Shown here: positions 1-7,562 of the stretch, piece after piece | Position numbering within the stretch: the stretch's first letter is position 1 | Layout of the letters: each line of letters opens with the position of its first letter | Source: Fulvimarina sp. | Lineage (GTDB): Bacteria; Pseudomonadota; Alphaproteobacteria; Rhizobiales; Rhizobiaceae | Direction of reading: 5' to 3' | Assembly: GCA_002700095.1 (NCBI GenBank) | Contig: PACL01000080.1 | Coordinates: 185,082 to 249,081 of the forward strand | Length of the DNA: 64,000 nucleotides | Notes under the pieces: generated by a model | Databases searched by the model: none | What the model saw: the letters and a program-made list of their open reading frames with translations, nothing else | Told to the model about the DNA's origin: nothing | Translations under genes and position numbers: made by a program

Positions 1-1
1 G

Positions 2-43
2 GCTCAGACCGTCGAGGGCGAGACCAAGGCCGGCAAGGAGTAA
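2..43 (+). CDS. rplY: 50S ribosomal protein L25 (Ctc family), C-terminal tail only
   Basis: Only the last 13 codons are present (ending in GETKAGKE and then TAA at 41-43); the rest lies before the window. The tail is Lys/Glu-rich, as in the Ctc-type L25 proteins of alphaproteobacteria. The assignment rests mainly on the conserved order rplY-pth-ychF, since pth and ychF follow on the same strand. L25 binds 5S rRNA in the large ribosomal subunit. The fragment alone is too short to prove identity. Confidence 0.55.
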   Translation, partial: AQTVEGETKAGKE

Positions 44-198
44 GCCTGCCGGCTTTGTCTTCTTGAACCATCCGACGGCCGGGCATGATTGTCCGGCCGT
101 TTTCATGTGTCGGGGCTATGTCGTGCTGCCATTTCCGTATCTTCAAGCCTCACCAAGCGGCACCGACGAAAACGGCATGGACGCAAGCACAACGGGTC

Positions 199-335
199 GT
201 CATCCCGGGCTTGACCCGGGATCCACTCCAAACCGTTGACGCTGTGGATGATGGTTTCGAAACGATCGTTTCATTCTGGACCGTGTCGCCGCCGAAGTCT
301 TCGAGGAATGGATCCCGGTTCAAGGCCGGGATGAC
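199..335. repeat. Dispersed palindromic intergenic repeat (paired inverted arms)
   Basis: Two 27-base arms (199-225 and 309-335) are inverted copies of each other and match at 25 of 27 positions. They are separated by 83 bases. Each arm is itself a hairpin, with a TCCCGGG/CCCGGGA core in the left arm. The arm begins GTCATCCCGG and ends GGGATCCA, a type scattered through many alphaproteobacterial intergenic regions. It occupies much of the 445-base gap between rplY and pth. The remainder of that gap shows no gene or clear promoter. Confidence 0.75.
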
Positions 336-488
336 GAAGCGTCGGGGCATTGCCCCTCTTCCCATGATGCGTCGCTTGCCGCCCTGCTGCAAACGTGGAC
401 GCGATGCGATAACGCCTTGGGATTGGGACGGAACCGCAAGCTCGGCCAATACGAACCGTGTCGGTCAATGACGCCAAGGAGTGCCATG

Positions 489-1220
489 ATGCTTCTGATC
501 GCAGGTCTGGGCAATCCGGGGCCGAAATATGCCGGCAACCGCCACAATATCGGTTTCATGGCCGTCGACGAGATCGCCCGGCAGAACAGCTTTCCCGGCT
601 GGTCGAAGAAGTTCTCGGCCGAAATCGCCGAGGGCGTCATCGGCGGCGAGAAAGTGCTGCTCGTCAAGCCGCAGACCTTCATGAACGAGTCCGGTCGCTC
701 GGTCGGTGAAGCGGTGCGCTTCTACAAGATAGAGCCCAGGGACGTCGTCGTCATCCATGACGAGCTCGACCTCGCACCGACGAAGATGCGGGTGAAGACC
801 GGCGGCGGCCATGGCGGCCACAATGGGCTGAAGTCGATCGACGCCCATCTCGGCTCGAAGGACTACCGCCGCGTGCGCCTCGGCATCGGCCATCCGGGCA
901 GCAAAGAAAGGGTCAATCCGCACGTCCTCGGCGACTTCGCCAAGGTCGATCGCGAGTGGCTGGAGCCCTTCCTCGACGCGATCGCCCGCAATGTCGAGAG
1001 CCTCGCCAAGGGCGAGGACGCGCTGTTCATGAACAAGGTGAGCGTTGCCACCGGCGGCCGCGAGGAGCCCGTCGGCGCCAAGGGATCGGGCGCGGCCAAG
1101 CCGGCCCCGAAAGGCCAGAGCCACATCCATCAGGCGCGTTCGCCGAAACCGACGATCAAGGTTCCGGAAAAGGGGCCGATGGCGGAGATGCTGCGGCGGA
1201 TGTTCGGGGGAAAGGAATAG
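489..1220 (+). CDS. pth: Peptidyl-tRNA hydrolase
   Basis: Cleaves peptidyl-tRNAs that drop off stalled ribosomes and so recycles tRNA in the cytoplasm. The N-terminus holds the family signature GLGNPGPKY with Asn9, followed by the catalytic His19 in NRHNIGF; further on come the KPQTFMN and HDELDL motifs. The start at 489 is 8 bases after an AAGGAG ribosome binding site (475-480); an ATG directly before it (486) is an alternative. At 243 residues it is about 50 longer than the E. coli enzyme. The extra part is a basic, Pro/Lys-rich C-terminal tail (after about residue 190) that is common in rhizobial Pth. It sits between rplY and ychF, the usual translation cluster. Confidence 0.96.
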   Translation: MLLIAGLGNPGPKYAGNRHNIGFMAVDEIARQNSFPGWSKKFSAEIAEGVIGGEKVLLVKPQTFMNESGRSVGEAVRFYKIEPRDVVVIHDELDLAPTKMRVKTGGGHGGHNGLKSIDAHLGSKDYRRVRLGIGHPGSKERVNPHVLGDFAKVDREWLEPFLDAIARNVESLAKGEDALFMNKVSVATGGREEPVGAKGSGAAKPAPKGQSHIHQARSPKPTIKVPEKGPMAEMLRRMFGGKE

Positions 1221-1337
1221 GAAAGCCGGCGGGCGCGTTTCATCGCCGCCTGTTGACCCCCCGCCCGATCGGCTGCAAACAGCGCTTCAAATTCCGGATC
1301 GCATGGCGATCCCCCAGTTTTTCGAAGGATCACCCCC

Positions 1338-2441
1338 ATGGGTTTCAGATGCGGGATCGTCGGCCTGCCGAATGTCGGCAAGTCGACGCTGTTCAACGCC
1401 CTCACGAAGACGGCGGCTGCCGCCGCCGCGAACTATCCGTTCTGCACGATCGAGCCGAATACCGGCGACGTGCCGGTGCCGGATCCGCGGCTGAAGGACA
1501 TCGCCAGGATCGCCAAGTCGGCGGCCATCCTGCCGACGCGGATCACTTTCGTCGACATCGCCGGCCTCGTGCGCGGCGCATCGAAGGGCGAAGGTCTCGG
1601 CAACCAGTTCCTCGCCAACATCCGCGAGGTGGACGCGATCGTCCATGTGCTGCGCTGCTTCGAGGATGACGACATCGTCCATGTCGAGGGCCGCGTCGAT
1701 CCTGTCGCTGACGCCGAGACGGTCGAGACCGAGCTGATGCTGTCGGATCTCGAAAGCCTCGAGCGCCGCGTCGTTTCCACCCGCAAGAAGGCGACCGGCA
1801 AGGACAAGGAGGCGATCGCCGTTCTCCCGGTCATGGAGAAGGCCCTCGGCGTCCTCAACGAGGGCAAGCCGGTGCGCGTGCTGCTGTCCGGCATGGACGT
1901 CGAGGAGACCCAGTTGCTGCGCGGCCTCAACCTCCTCACCTCCAAGCCCGTCCTCTATGTCTGCAACGTTGCCGAGGCGGACGCTGCGACCGGCAATGCC
2001 CATTCCGCCGCCGTCGCCGCCATGGCCGAGCAGCAGGGCGCCAGCTCGGTGATCATCTCCGCCGCCATCGAGAGCGAGATCGCCCAGCTGCCGGAAGACG
2101 AGGTCGGCGACTATCTGGAAGCCATGGGCCTGACCGAGCCCGGCCTCGATCGCCTCATCCGGGCCGGCTACGAGCTCCTCGACCTGATCACCTATTTCAC
2201 CGCCGGGCCGAAGGAGACGCGGGCCTGGACGATCGACAAGGGCACCAAGGCCCCCCAGGCCGCCGGCGTCATCCACACGGATTTCGAAAAAGGCTTCATC
2301 CGCGCCCAGACCATCGCCTTCAGCGACTTCGTGTCGCTCGGCGGCGAAGTCGGCGCCAAGGAGGCCGGCAAGTCCCGCGACGAGGGCAAGGAATATGTCG
2401 TGGCGGACGGGGACATCATGAACTTCAAGTTCAACGTCTGA
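1338..2441 (+). CDS. ychF: Ribosome-binding ATPase YchF (Obg-like family)
   Basis: A P-loop NTPase of the TRAFAC/OBG group that hydrolyses ATP and binds ribosomes; linked to translation and stress responses. The P loop is GLPNVGKST (residues 9-17) and the switch II region reads [16 protein letters not shown]. The base-specificity motif is NVAE instead of NKxD, the change that makes this family prefer ATP. The last roughly 80 residues form the TGS domain. The length of 367 residues is typical (about 363-368). It follows pth after 117 bases on the same strand. Its stop is convergent with the OsmC gene, with only 39 bases between them. Confidence 0.97.
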   Translation: MGFRCGIVGLPNVGKSTLFNALTKTAAAAAANYPFCTIEPNTGDVPVPDPRLKDIARIAKSAAILPTRITFVDIAGLVRGASKGEGLGNQFLANIREVDAIVHVLRCFEDDDIVHVEGRVDPVADAETVETELMLSDLESLERRVVSTRKKATGKDKEAIAVLPVMEKALGVLNEGKPVRVLLSGMDVEETQLLRGLNLLTSKPVLYVCNVAEADAATGNAHSAAVAAMAEQQGASSVIISAAIESEIAQLPEDEVGDYLEAMGLTEPGLDRLIRAGYELLDLITYFTAGPKETRAWTIDKGTKAPQAAGVIHTDFEKGFIRAQTIAFSDFVSLGGEVGAKEAGKSRDEGKEYVVADGDIMNFKFNV

Positions 2442-2480
2442 GGGATACTCGGAGGTATCTCTCCTTCGGCATCGGGCGGC

Positions 2481-2957
2481 TCACGCAGCGACCACGATTT
2501 CCGGCTCGCATTCGACCGGAAAATTCACCGAGCGGGCGATGAAGCACTTGGCATGGGCCTCGTGATGGAGCGCCCGCGCCGTCTCGGCATCGATCTCCGC
2601 CGAAACAGTGACGACCGGCCGCAGCACCGCCCGCACGAACGCGCCGCCACCATCGGCCGCCTCCTGCATCTCGCCTTCGGCGGCGTCCCCATAGGCGGTG
2701 ACGACGACCCCCGCCTCGGCGCAGAGATGCAGGTACCAGAGCTGGTGGCAGGCAGACAGCGAGGCGAGCAGCATCTCCTCCGGGTTCCAGCGCGCGGGAT
2801 CGCCGCGAAAGGCCGGATCGGCCGAGCCTGCGATCGCCGGCTTGCCAGCGACCGAGATGACGTGGTCCCGAGAATAGGCCCGGTAACTCGCCGTCCCCTC
2901 GCCCCAGTTGCCGGTCCATTCGAGGCTGACGGCGTAGCGGTGGACTTTCGTGGCCAT
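2481..2957 (-). CDS. OsmC family peroxiredoxin
   Basis: A small thiol peroxidase that reduces organic hydroperoxides. The two family cysteines are visible: Cys70 in SLSACHQL and Cys138 in AKCFIARSVNFPV. The conserved NPEEMLLASLSAC segment precedes the first. The start at 2957 (MATKVHRY) was chosen because the homologous fold begins here and a GGGAG site lies about 9 bases upstream; the reading frame remains open for 51 more codons but that stretch looks non-coding. The protein has 158 residues. It is convergent with ychF and divergent from the secreted-protein gene at 3064. Confidence 0.9.
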   Translation of the reverse strand: MATKVHRYAVSLEWTGNWGEGTASYRAYSRDHVISVAGKPAIAGSADPAFRGDPARWNPEEMLLASLSACHQLWYLHLCAEAGVVVTAYGDAAEGEMQEAADGGGAFVRAVLRPVVTVSAEIDAETARALHHEAHAKCFIARSVNFPVECEPEIVVAA

Positions 2958-3063
2958 GGCCGCGTGCTCCCTGCCAACGGCCCGGCTGTCGGACGACTCC
3001 ACCGCGGCCGGTAACCCTTTCTTAAGACTGCCGTACGCAGCGCTTGCGAAGCCGTGCATCGCG

Positions 3064-3663
3064 ATGCTTAAAGCGGTTATGCACAGGTTCTTGCCACATT
3101 CGGCGGCCATCCGGCACCGCCACCCTCACTTCGCCCGCATCGCAATCGCCGCGACGATCGTCTTCGCCGCAACGCTGGCGGTCGCCTCCCAGGCCACCGC
3201 GCAACCGGCGGAAAAATCCGCGGCCCGGCTGCCGTCCGGGGACGCCTCCAGCCAGACGGTCGCGACGCCGGAGGCCGACGCCTCGCTGCGCATCGCGGCC
3301 CCGCTGGAGCCGACCCGCCTGTCGCTGGTCCTCGCCCCGAGCGCCATCGCCCCGGATGAGACCGTCTTCATCGACGTCTATCTCGAGCCGGCCAAGATCG
3401 AGACTGAGAGCGATGCCGGGCCGACAGACCAGACCACACCGAATACCGCCACACTCGACTCCGGCAATGCGAGCCGCCTCGCTGGCACCGTCGCCTTCAC
3501 CACGGCCGACCAGATCGGCGAAGAGGAGTATTTCGTGGTGAACGTGCCGGAGGGCATGCGCTTCGAGGCCGGCGCGGCGATCGTCACCATCACGCTGGCC
3601 GGTGCCGATGCCCCGCTGGAAAACTCCGGCGTCGAGCTGCGCAAGGCGAGCCTCCTGCGATAG
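3064..3663 (+). CDS. Hypothetical secreted protein
   Basis: I do not recognise a family. The 199-residue product starts with a basic region and a hydrophobic stretch (about residues 24-45) ending ATAQ-PAEK, a good Sec signal peptide, so it is probably periplasmic. The mature part has a low-complexity linker and then a beta-rich C-terminal part. Phrases such as IFDVYLEP-like (FIDVYLEPA) and EEYFVVNVPEGMRFEAG suggest an immunoglobulin-like or cupredoxin-like fold, but this is a guess. An alternative start is ATG 3079. It is a single gene with no obvious partners. Codon use and base composition resemble the neighbours, which supports it being real. Confidence 0.65.
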   Translation: MLKAVMHRFLPHSAAIRHRHPHFARIAIAATIVFAATLAVASQATAQPAEKSAARLPSGDASSQTVATPEADASLRIAAPLEPTRLSLVLAPSAIAPDETVFIDVYLEPAKIETESDAGPTDQTTPNTATLDSGNASRLAGTVAFTTADQIGEEEYFVVNVPEGMRFEAGAAIVTITLAGADAPLENSGVELRKASLLR

Positions 3664-3793
3664 CCGCGCCGAACCCTGCGCGAGGGGGAGCCGGGCCAAG
3701 AGCCGCCCGCCGGACTCGGCAGGCGAAGCCCCCAACCCTCACGGGCCCCGCCAGCACGACCTGCCGGCAGGGGCCAGACCCTTCTGGGGCCGC

Positions 3794-4675
3794 TCAGTCG
3801 GCCTTCGGCGTCCAGGGCTGAAGGGCCTCGACCTTCATCGCCCGCTTCTTTTCGTTGGGGAGCTTGAAGTCGTCGCCATAGGCCGACGATTCCCACGAGC
3901 CATAAGCGGGGTTGGCCAGCATGAACCAGTCCTTTGCGAAGTGGCTCTGCAGGTCTTCATAGGCCGCCTCGCGCTCTTCCAGCGTGCCCGAGGCGGCGCC
4001 GGTGAAGTCGTTGAAGTTGTCGCCGAACAGCGCGACGACGCGGTAGTCCTTGGCGACGAAGGCCCGGCGGGACGTCTTGTCCGAGCCCCAGTCCGGCTTT
4101 TCGTCGCGCATCAGGAAGGTGTCGACGTTGCCGCCCATGGGGTAGCCGAGCGCCTCCATGTTGGCGCGGGTCGCCTCCTCCTGGTCGGCCTTGCGGTTGG
4201 TGACGTAGAAGATCTTCACGCCCTTCCCGTCGGCATATTTCAGATAGTCGAGCGAGCCGGGCACGGCCTTCGCGTCCTCGGCCTTGGTCCATGCATCCCA
4301 GGTCTTCGACTGGTAGTCGGCATTGCTGGTCACGAGACCGGATTCGTAGGCGGAATTGTCGATCACCGTCTCGTCGAGGTCGAGGATCACCGCTGCCGGG
4401 AGATCGGCCGCATCATTCTGGTCGAGCGCGCTGGCGGTCTTGTCGGAGAGGGCCTCGTCGAGGCGGATCTTGCCGAGGGCATAGATCCCGACCGCGTTCG
4501 CCTTGTATTCCACCGCCCGCTGCATCCAGAGAGCCGCGTTGAGGAGGTCGTTCGGCGCGGGCGCCGAAGCCTCCTCGACCGCAGCCGTGGCATCCTGGGC
4601 AACGGCCGGTGCGGCGCACAGGAGGACGAGGGTCGTCGACGCGAAGAGGCGGAAGAGAGACGCGGATCGGCGCAT
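3794..4675 (-). CDS. Secreted HAD acid phosphatase, 5'-nucleotidase e(P4)-like
   Basis: A HAD-superfamily phosphatase of the class B/C acid phosphatase group, likely acting on phosphomonoesters or nucleotides in the periplasm. The nucleophile motif is DLDETVIDNS, with Asp99 and Asp101; motif II is in FYVTNRK, and motif IV is GDNFNDF. A Sec signal peptide ends AVAQ-DA near residue 27. The Cys in the hydrophobic core does not fit a lipobox well, so the lipoprotein form typical of e(P4) is not evident. The start at 4675 has an AAGGAG site 6 bases upstream. The protein has 293 residues, and the gene stands alone on the minus strand. Confidence 0.88.
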   Translation of the reverse strand: MRRSASLFRLFASTTLVLLCAAPAVAQDATAAVEEASAPAPNDLLNAALWMQRAVEYKANAVGIYALGKIRLDEALSDKTASALDQNDAADLPAAVILDLDETVIDNSAYESGLVTSNADYQSKTWDAWTKAEDAKAVPGSLDYLKYADGKGVKIFYVTNRKADQEEATRANMEALGYPMGGNVDTFLMRDEKPDWGSDKTSRRAFVAKDYRVVALFGDNFNDFTGAASGTLEEREAAYEDLQSHFAKDWFMLANPAYGSWESSAYGDDFKLPNEKKRAMKVEALQPWTPKAD

Positions 4676-4869
4676 GGGAAACTCCTTGCGAGGTAGCGAG
4701 TCGGCTCGGTGGAAGCTCATGATTGCAGCGAAGCCCCGGATTGTGAAGATAAATCAGGTCGTCGCCGGACGCGATCATCACCGTTTTCTCCGCAATCCAC
4801 CCGGCCACCTTCTCCTCAGCCGCGCGAGGGCGTAAACCTCCCATCCGTCAACGACGAGAGAGACGCCGC

Positions 4870-5322
4870 TTGCGCACGTTCGAAGATTTCACCGAGGGTC
4901 TCGAGATCCCGCTCGAGCCATACACGGCCGATCGCGACGAAATGATCGCCTTCGCCCGGGAGTTCGACCCCCAGCCCTTCCATCTCGACGACGCCGCCGG
5001 CGGCGCCAACGAGCTGGTCGGCTCGCTGACGGCATCCGGCTGGCACACCTGCTCGATGCTGATGAAGATGATGGCAGAGGGCTTTCTTCTCGATTCGACG
5101 TCCCAGGGCTCGCCCGGCGTCGACTTCGTAAAGTGGCGCGCGCCGGTGCGACCGGGCGACAGGCTGACCGGCACGGCCCGCGTCCTGTCGCGGCGACTGT
5201 CGGCCAAGCGCCCCACCCTCGGCATCGCCAAGATCGGCGTTAGTCTCGAGAACCAGGAGGGCGTCACCGTGCTCGAGAGCGAATATACTCTTCTCGTCCT
5301 CACCCGGGAGGGCGCCCGATGA
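4870..5322 (+). CDS. MaoC-like dehydratase (hot-dog fold), first of a pair
   Basis: A single hot-dog domain of the MaoC/(R)-enoyl-CoA hydratase family. The catalytic region reads AREFDPQPFHLDDAA, followed by ASGWHT, matching the D-x(4)-H core of this family. The substrate cannot be told from sequence. The start is TTG at 4870; no ATG or GTG lies nearby in frame and the family N-terminus begins here. The gene overlaps the next MaoC gene by four bases (ATGA at 5319-5322), so the two are almost certainly translated together and may form a heterodimer. The protein has 150 residues. Confidence 0.9.
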   Translation: MRTFEDFTEGLEIPLEPYTADRDEMIAFAREFDPQPFHLDDAAGGANELVGSLTASGWHTCSMLMKMMAEGFLLDSTSQGSPGVDFVKWRAPVRPGDRLTGTARVLSRRLSAKRPTLGIAKIGVSLENQEGVTVLESEYTLLVLTREGAR

Positions 5323-5789
5323 CCTTCTGGGACACCTTCGTCGTCGGCGAGCCGCTCGTTCTCGGCTCGCACCTGTTCACGGCGGAGGACATCGTCCGCT
5401 TCGCCAGGCAATACGATCCGCAGGCCTTCCATGTCGATGCGGAAGCGGCCAAGGCGTCGGTGCTCGGTGGGCTCTGCGCATCGGGCTGGCACACCGCCGC
5501 CGCCTGCATGCGGCTCAATGTCGACTATCGCTACGGTCGGCTGAAGGCCTGGATCGAAGCCGGCAACGCCGCCCCGAGGATCGGCCCCTCCCCGGGCTTC
5601 AAGAACATGCGCTGGCCGAAACCCGTCTTTGCCGGCGACACGATCACCTTCACCCAGACCGTCACCGAGAAGCGCGTCTCGGACAGCCGGCCCGGCTGGG
5701 GGCTCCTCAGCTTCACCACCCTCGGCGTCAACCAGGACGGCGCCAAGGTCTTCACCTTTGACGGCGTGGCGTTTCAGGGAACCGACTGA
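5319..5789 (+). CDS. MaoC-like dehydratase, second of a pair
   Basis: A paralogue of the upstream gene with the same hot-dog signature: ARQYDPQAFHVDAEAA and then CASGWHTAAACMRL. It has 156 residues and a C-terminal segment that ends the fold normally. The ATG sits inside the stop of the first MaoC gene (ATGA), so expression is coupled. Tandem MaoC genes in alphaproteobacteria are annotated variously as dehydratases or hydratases of acyl-CoA or dicarboxylic acid intermediates. Both copies keep the Asp and His that are needed, so neither looks like an inactive partner. Confidence 0.9.
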   Translation: MTFWDTFVVGEPLVLGSHLFTAEDIVRFARQYDPQAFHVDAEAAKASVLGGLCASGWHTAAACMRLNVDYRYGRLKAWIEAGNAAPRIGPSPGFKNMRWPKPVFAGDTITFTQTVTEKRVSDSRPGWGLLSFTTLGVNQDGAKVFTFDGVAFQGTD

Positions 5790-5934
5790 GCGCGACCTTC
5801 CGGAAATCCGGACGAAACACAACTCGAAATCGCAGTGAAACCTGGCATGGTTAGAGAAGCGACCGCCGAACGGTTCCGACGGCACGATTGCCCGGAAGTT
5901 CCGTTGGTTTCGGCGTCCATCAGAGATCAGACCC

Positions 5935-6336
5935 ATGCGCAATATCGACAAGGTCTATGTCGCCACCGGCTTCGGGTGGCTCGTCCTCGCCGCCGGTTTC
6001 GGCACGTGGCTCGGCGCCAGCGGCCATTTCAACTTCGCCCAGTCCCATGCCCATATCGGCCTTCTGGGCTTCGTCGCCTCGGTGATCTTCGGCCTCGCGC
6101 ATCGTGGCTGGCCGGAGCTGCGTGAGCGTACGCTCGCCACCGTCCAGTTCGCCGTCTACGAGGTCGGGACGATGATCCTCCTCGCCGGCAAGGTGATGGT
6201 CGACGCGACCGGCGAGCCGAACCTCCTGCTGATGACCGGCTCGCCGATCGTCATACTCGGCGTGATCCTCTTCCTCTGGCTGTTCCTTGCTTCCCCCGCA
6301 CGAAAGAACACGCCGGAGTTGGTGCCTGCGGAATAA
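5935..6336 (+). CDS. Small four-helix membrane protein resembling a heme-copper oxidase subunit I fragment
   Basis: A 133-residue protein with four predicted transmembrane segments (about residues 9-27, 40-57, 68-88 and 103-121). The sequence FAQSHAHIGLLGFV near residue 35 resembles the haem-ligand helix (SHAHINLLGW-like) of cytochrome oxidase subunit I family proteins, with His38 and His40 conserved in type. Small stand-alone proteins of this kind are present in many Rhizobiales with no settled function. No other oxidase genes are near. The gene ends just before the hairpin terminator at 6371-6401. Confidence 0.7.
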   Translation: MRNIDKVYVATGFGWLVLAAGFGTWLGASGHFNFAQSHAHIGLLGFVASVIFGLAHRGWPELRERTLATVQFAVYEVGTMILLAGKVMVDATGEPNLLLMTGSPIVILGVILFLWLFLASPARKNTPELVPAE

Positions 6337-6370
6337 TCCCCAGATCCCGCATACCCGCACCAGAAGGAAG

Positions 6371-6401
6371 CCCTGACCGCCCCCCCGCGGTCAGGGCTTT
6401 T
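6371..6401 (+). terminator. Rho-independent terminator after the membrane protein gene
   Basis: A perfect 10-bp stem (CCCTGACCGC at 6371-6380 and GCGGTCAGGG at 6387-6396) with a six-C loop, followed by CTTTT. It lies 34 bases after the stop at 6336. Its right arm overlaps the last codons of the convergent tetR gene. Confidence 0.85.
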
Positions 6402-6993
6402 GCGTTGGCAGATACTTGTCGAGGATGGCTTCGGCGACCTCCCGAACGGTCGCACGAGCTTCTTCCCGGCTGGCCTGCGCGACGTCGAGAAGCGAGATCA
6501 TCGCTTCCACGCCGGTCGCCAGCGACAGCGCCCGGACCAGCCGTGCCTGCTCCTCCCCGGCAAGATCGTGCGGCGCTTCGTCGAGCGCCTGCTGATACAT
6601 TCCCATGCGACGGGCGCCCCGGGGCGGGACCTGTCGCCGATCACCCTGGCCCGACGCATCGAGATTGCGCGCCAGGAATCGGCGGAAATCGATTTCGTGG
6701 CCAAGCGGCAGATCGAACATTTCGAGGCAGATCGCCATCAGCCTGTCGCGCAGCGTCGGGGCCTGCGCGACGATGGCCTCGTAGGAGCGAACGTCGAGGG
6801 CCAGCCCTGCCTCGGCGGCAAGCGTGTTGGGATCGGAGAAGTAGCGATAGGCGGTCGCCTTCGAAACACCGACCTCGGCCGCCGCCGCAGCAACCGTCAC
6901 GGCTTCTCCCCTGGAGATGAGTGCCCGCGCTCCGGCGAGCACCGCCTCCCGGGTGCGGGACTTCTGCTGCAGGCGTTCACGGGTCTGGGGCAT
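6391..6993 (-). CDS. TetR/AcrR family transcriptional regulator
   Basis: A 200-residue repressor-type protein. The N-terminal helix-turn-helix is clear: TVAAAAAEVGVSKATAYRYF, with the family's typical recognition helix. The C-terminal two thirds is the usual all-helical ligand-binding part, whose ligand cannot be read from sequence. I chose ATG 6993; an in-frame GTG at 7020 would place the start codon inside a likely operator (7013-7027). It is divergent from a cupin gene, which is the probable target. Confidence 0.9.
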   Translation of the reverse strand: MPQTRERLQQKSRTREAVLAGARALISRGEAVTVAAAAAEVGVSKATAYRYFSDPNTLAAEAGLALDVRSYEAIVAQAPTLRDRLMAICLEMFDLPLGHEIDFRRFLARNLDASGQGDRRQVPPRGARRMGMYQQALDEAPHDLAGEEQARLVRALSLATGVEAMISLLDVAQASREEARATVREVAEAILDKYLPTQKP

Positions 6994-7012
6994 CGCGATG
7001 CGGATTCTTTCG

Positions 7013-7048
7013 TGAGACACTTGTCTTATAAAGAGACTGGTGTATTAT
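7013..7048 (+). promoter_or_regulatory. Likely cupin promoter with a TetR-type operator
   Basis: An inverted repeat AGACA-CT-TGTCT (7015-7026) overlaps a -35 box TTGTCT (7021-7026). A -10 box TATTAT lies at 7043-7048 after a 16-base spacer. The site lies between the divergent tetR and cupin genes and has the size of TetR-family operators. Autoregulation and repression of the cupin gene are inferred. Confidence 0.55.
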
Positions 7049-7087
7049 GAATGGCATGGGTGCTTCCCGCAACAGGAGACCGCCGCG

Positions 7088-7549
7088 ATGACCCGTCCCC
7101 GGACCTATCAGTCCCTTGGCATCCTGATGAAATTCCACGCCTTTCCCGGCGACGTCCAGGACAAGTTCTGCCTCGTCGAGGCGGTGGTTCCGCCTGGCCT
7201 CGGGGCGCCGCCCAATCACCATGCGGGTGAGACCGAAGCCTTCTACGTCCTCGATGGGGAAATCGATTTCGTCCTCGGCACGGAAACCTTCACCGCCAGG
7301 GCCGGCGACTATGTGGCGGTGCCGGACGGCGCGGTTCATGCCTTCTCAGCCAAGGGGTCGTCGCCCGCCCGCATCCTCATCCTCAATGCACCCGGCCACA
7401 TGCACGAGCGGTTCTTCACCGAACTCGGCGAGCCGGTCGCCGACGACACGCGCGAGCCCGCCGGCATGGACGGCCCGCCGGATGTCGGGCGGATCATCAA
7501 GACGGCGGAGACCGTCGGCATGACGATCCTGCCGCCACCGGGCCACTGA
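7088..7549 (+). CDS. Cupin domain protein (quercetinase-like)
   Basis: A single cupin domain in 153 residues. Motif 1 is present with metal-ligand candidates in NHHAGETEAFYVLDGE (two His, one Glu), and motif 2 reads AVPDGAVHAF, giving the third His. Proteins of this type include quercetin dioxygenase-like and many uncharacterised enzymes. The start at 7088 follows an AGGAG site about 10 bases upstream. Its promoter region carries the putative operator of the divergent TetR gene, so it is probably induced by a small molecule; the substrate is unknown. Confidence 0.85.
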   Translation: MTRPRTYQSLGILMKFHAFPGDVQDKFCLVEAVVPPGLGAPPNHHAGETEAFYVLDGEIDFVLGTETFTARAGDYVAVPDGAVHAFSAKGSSPARILILNAPGHMHERFFTELGEPVADDTREPAGMDGPPDVGRIIKTAETVGMTILPPPGH

Positions 7550-7562
7550 GCGGCAGCAAGGG

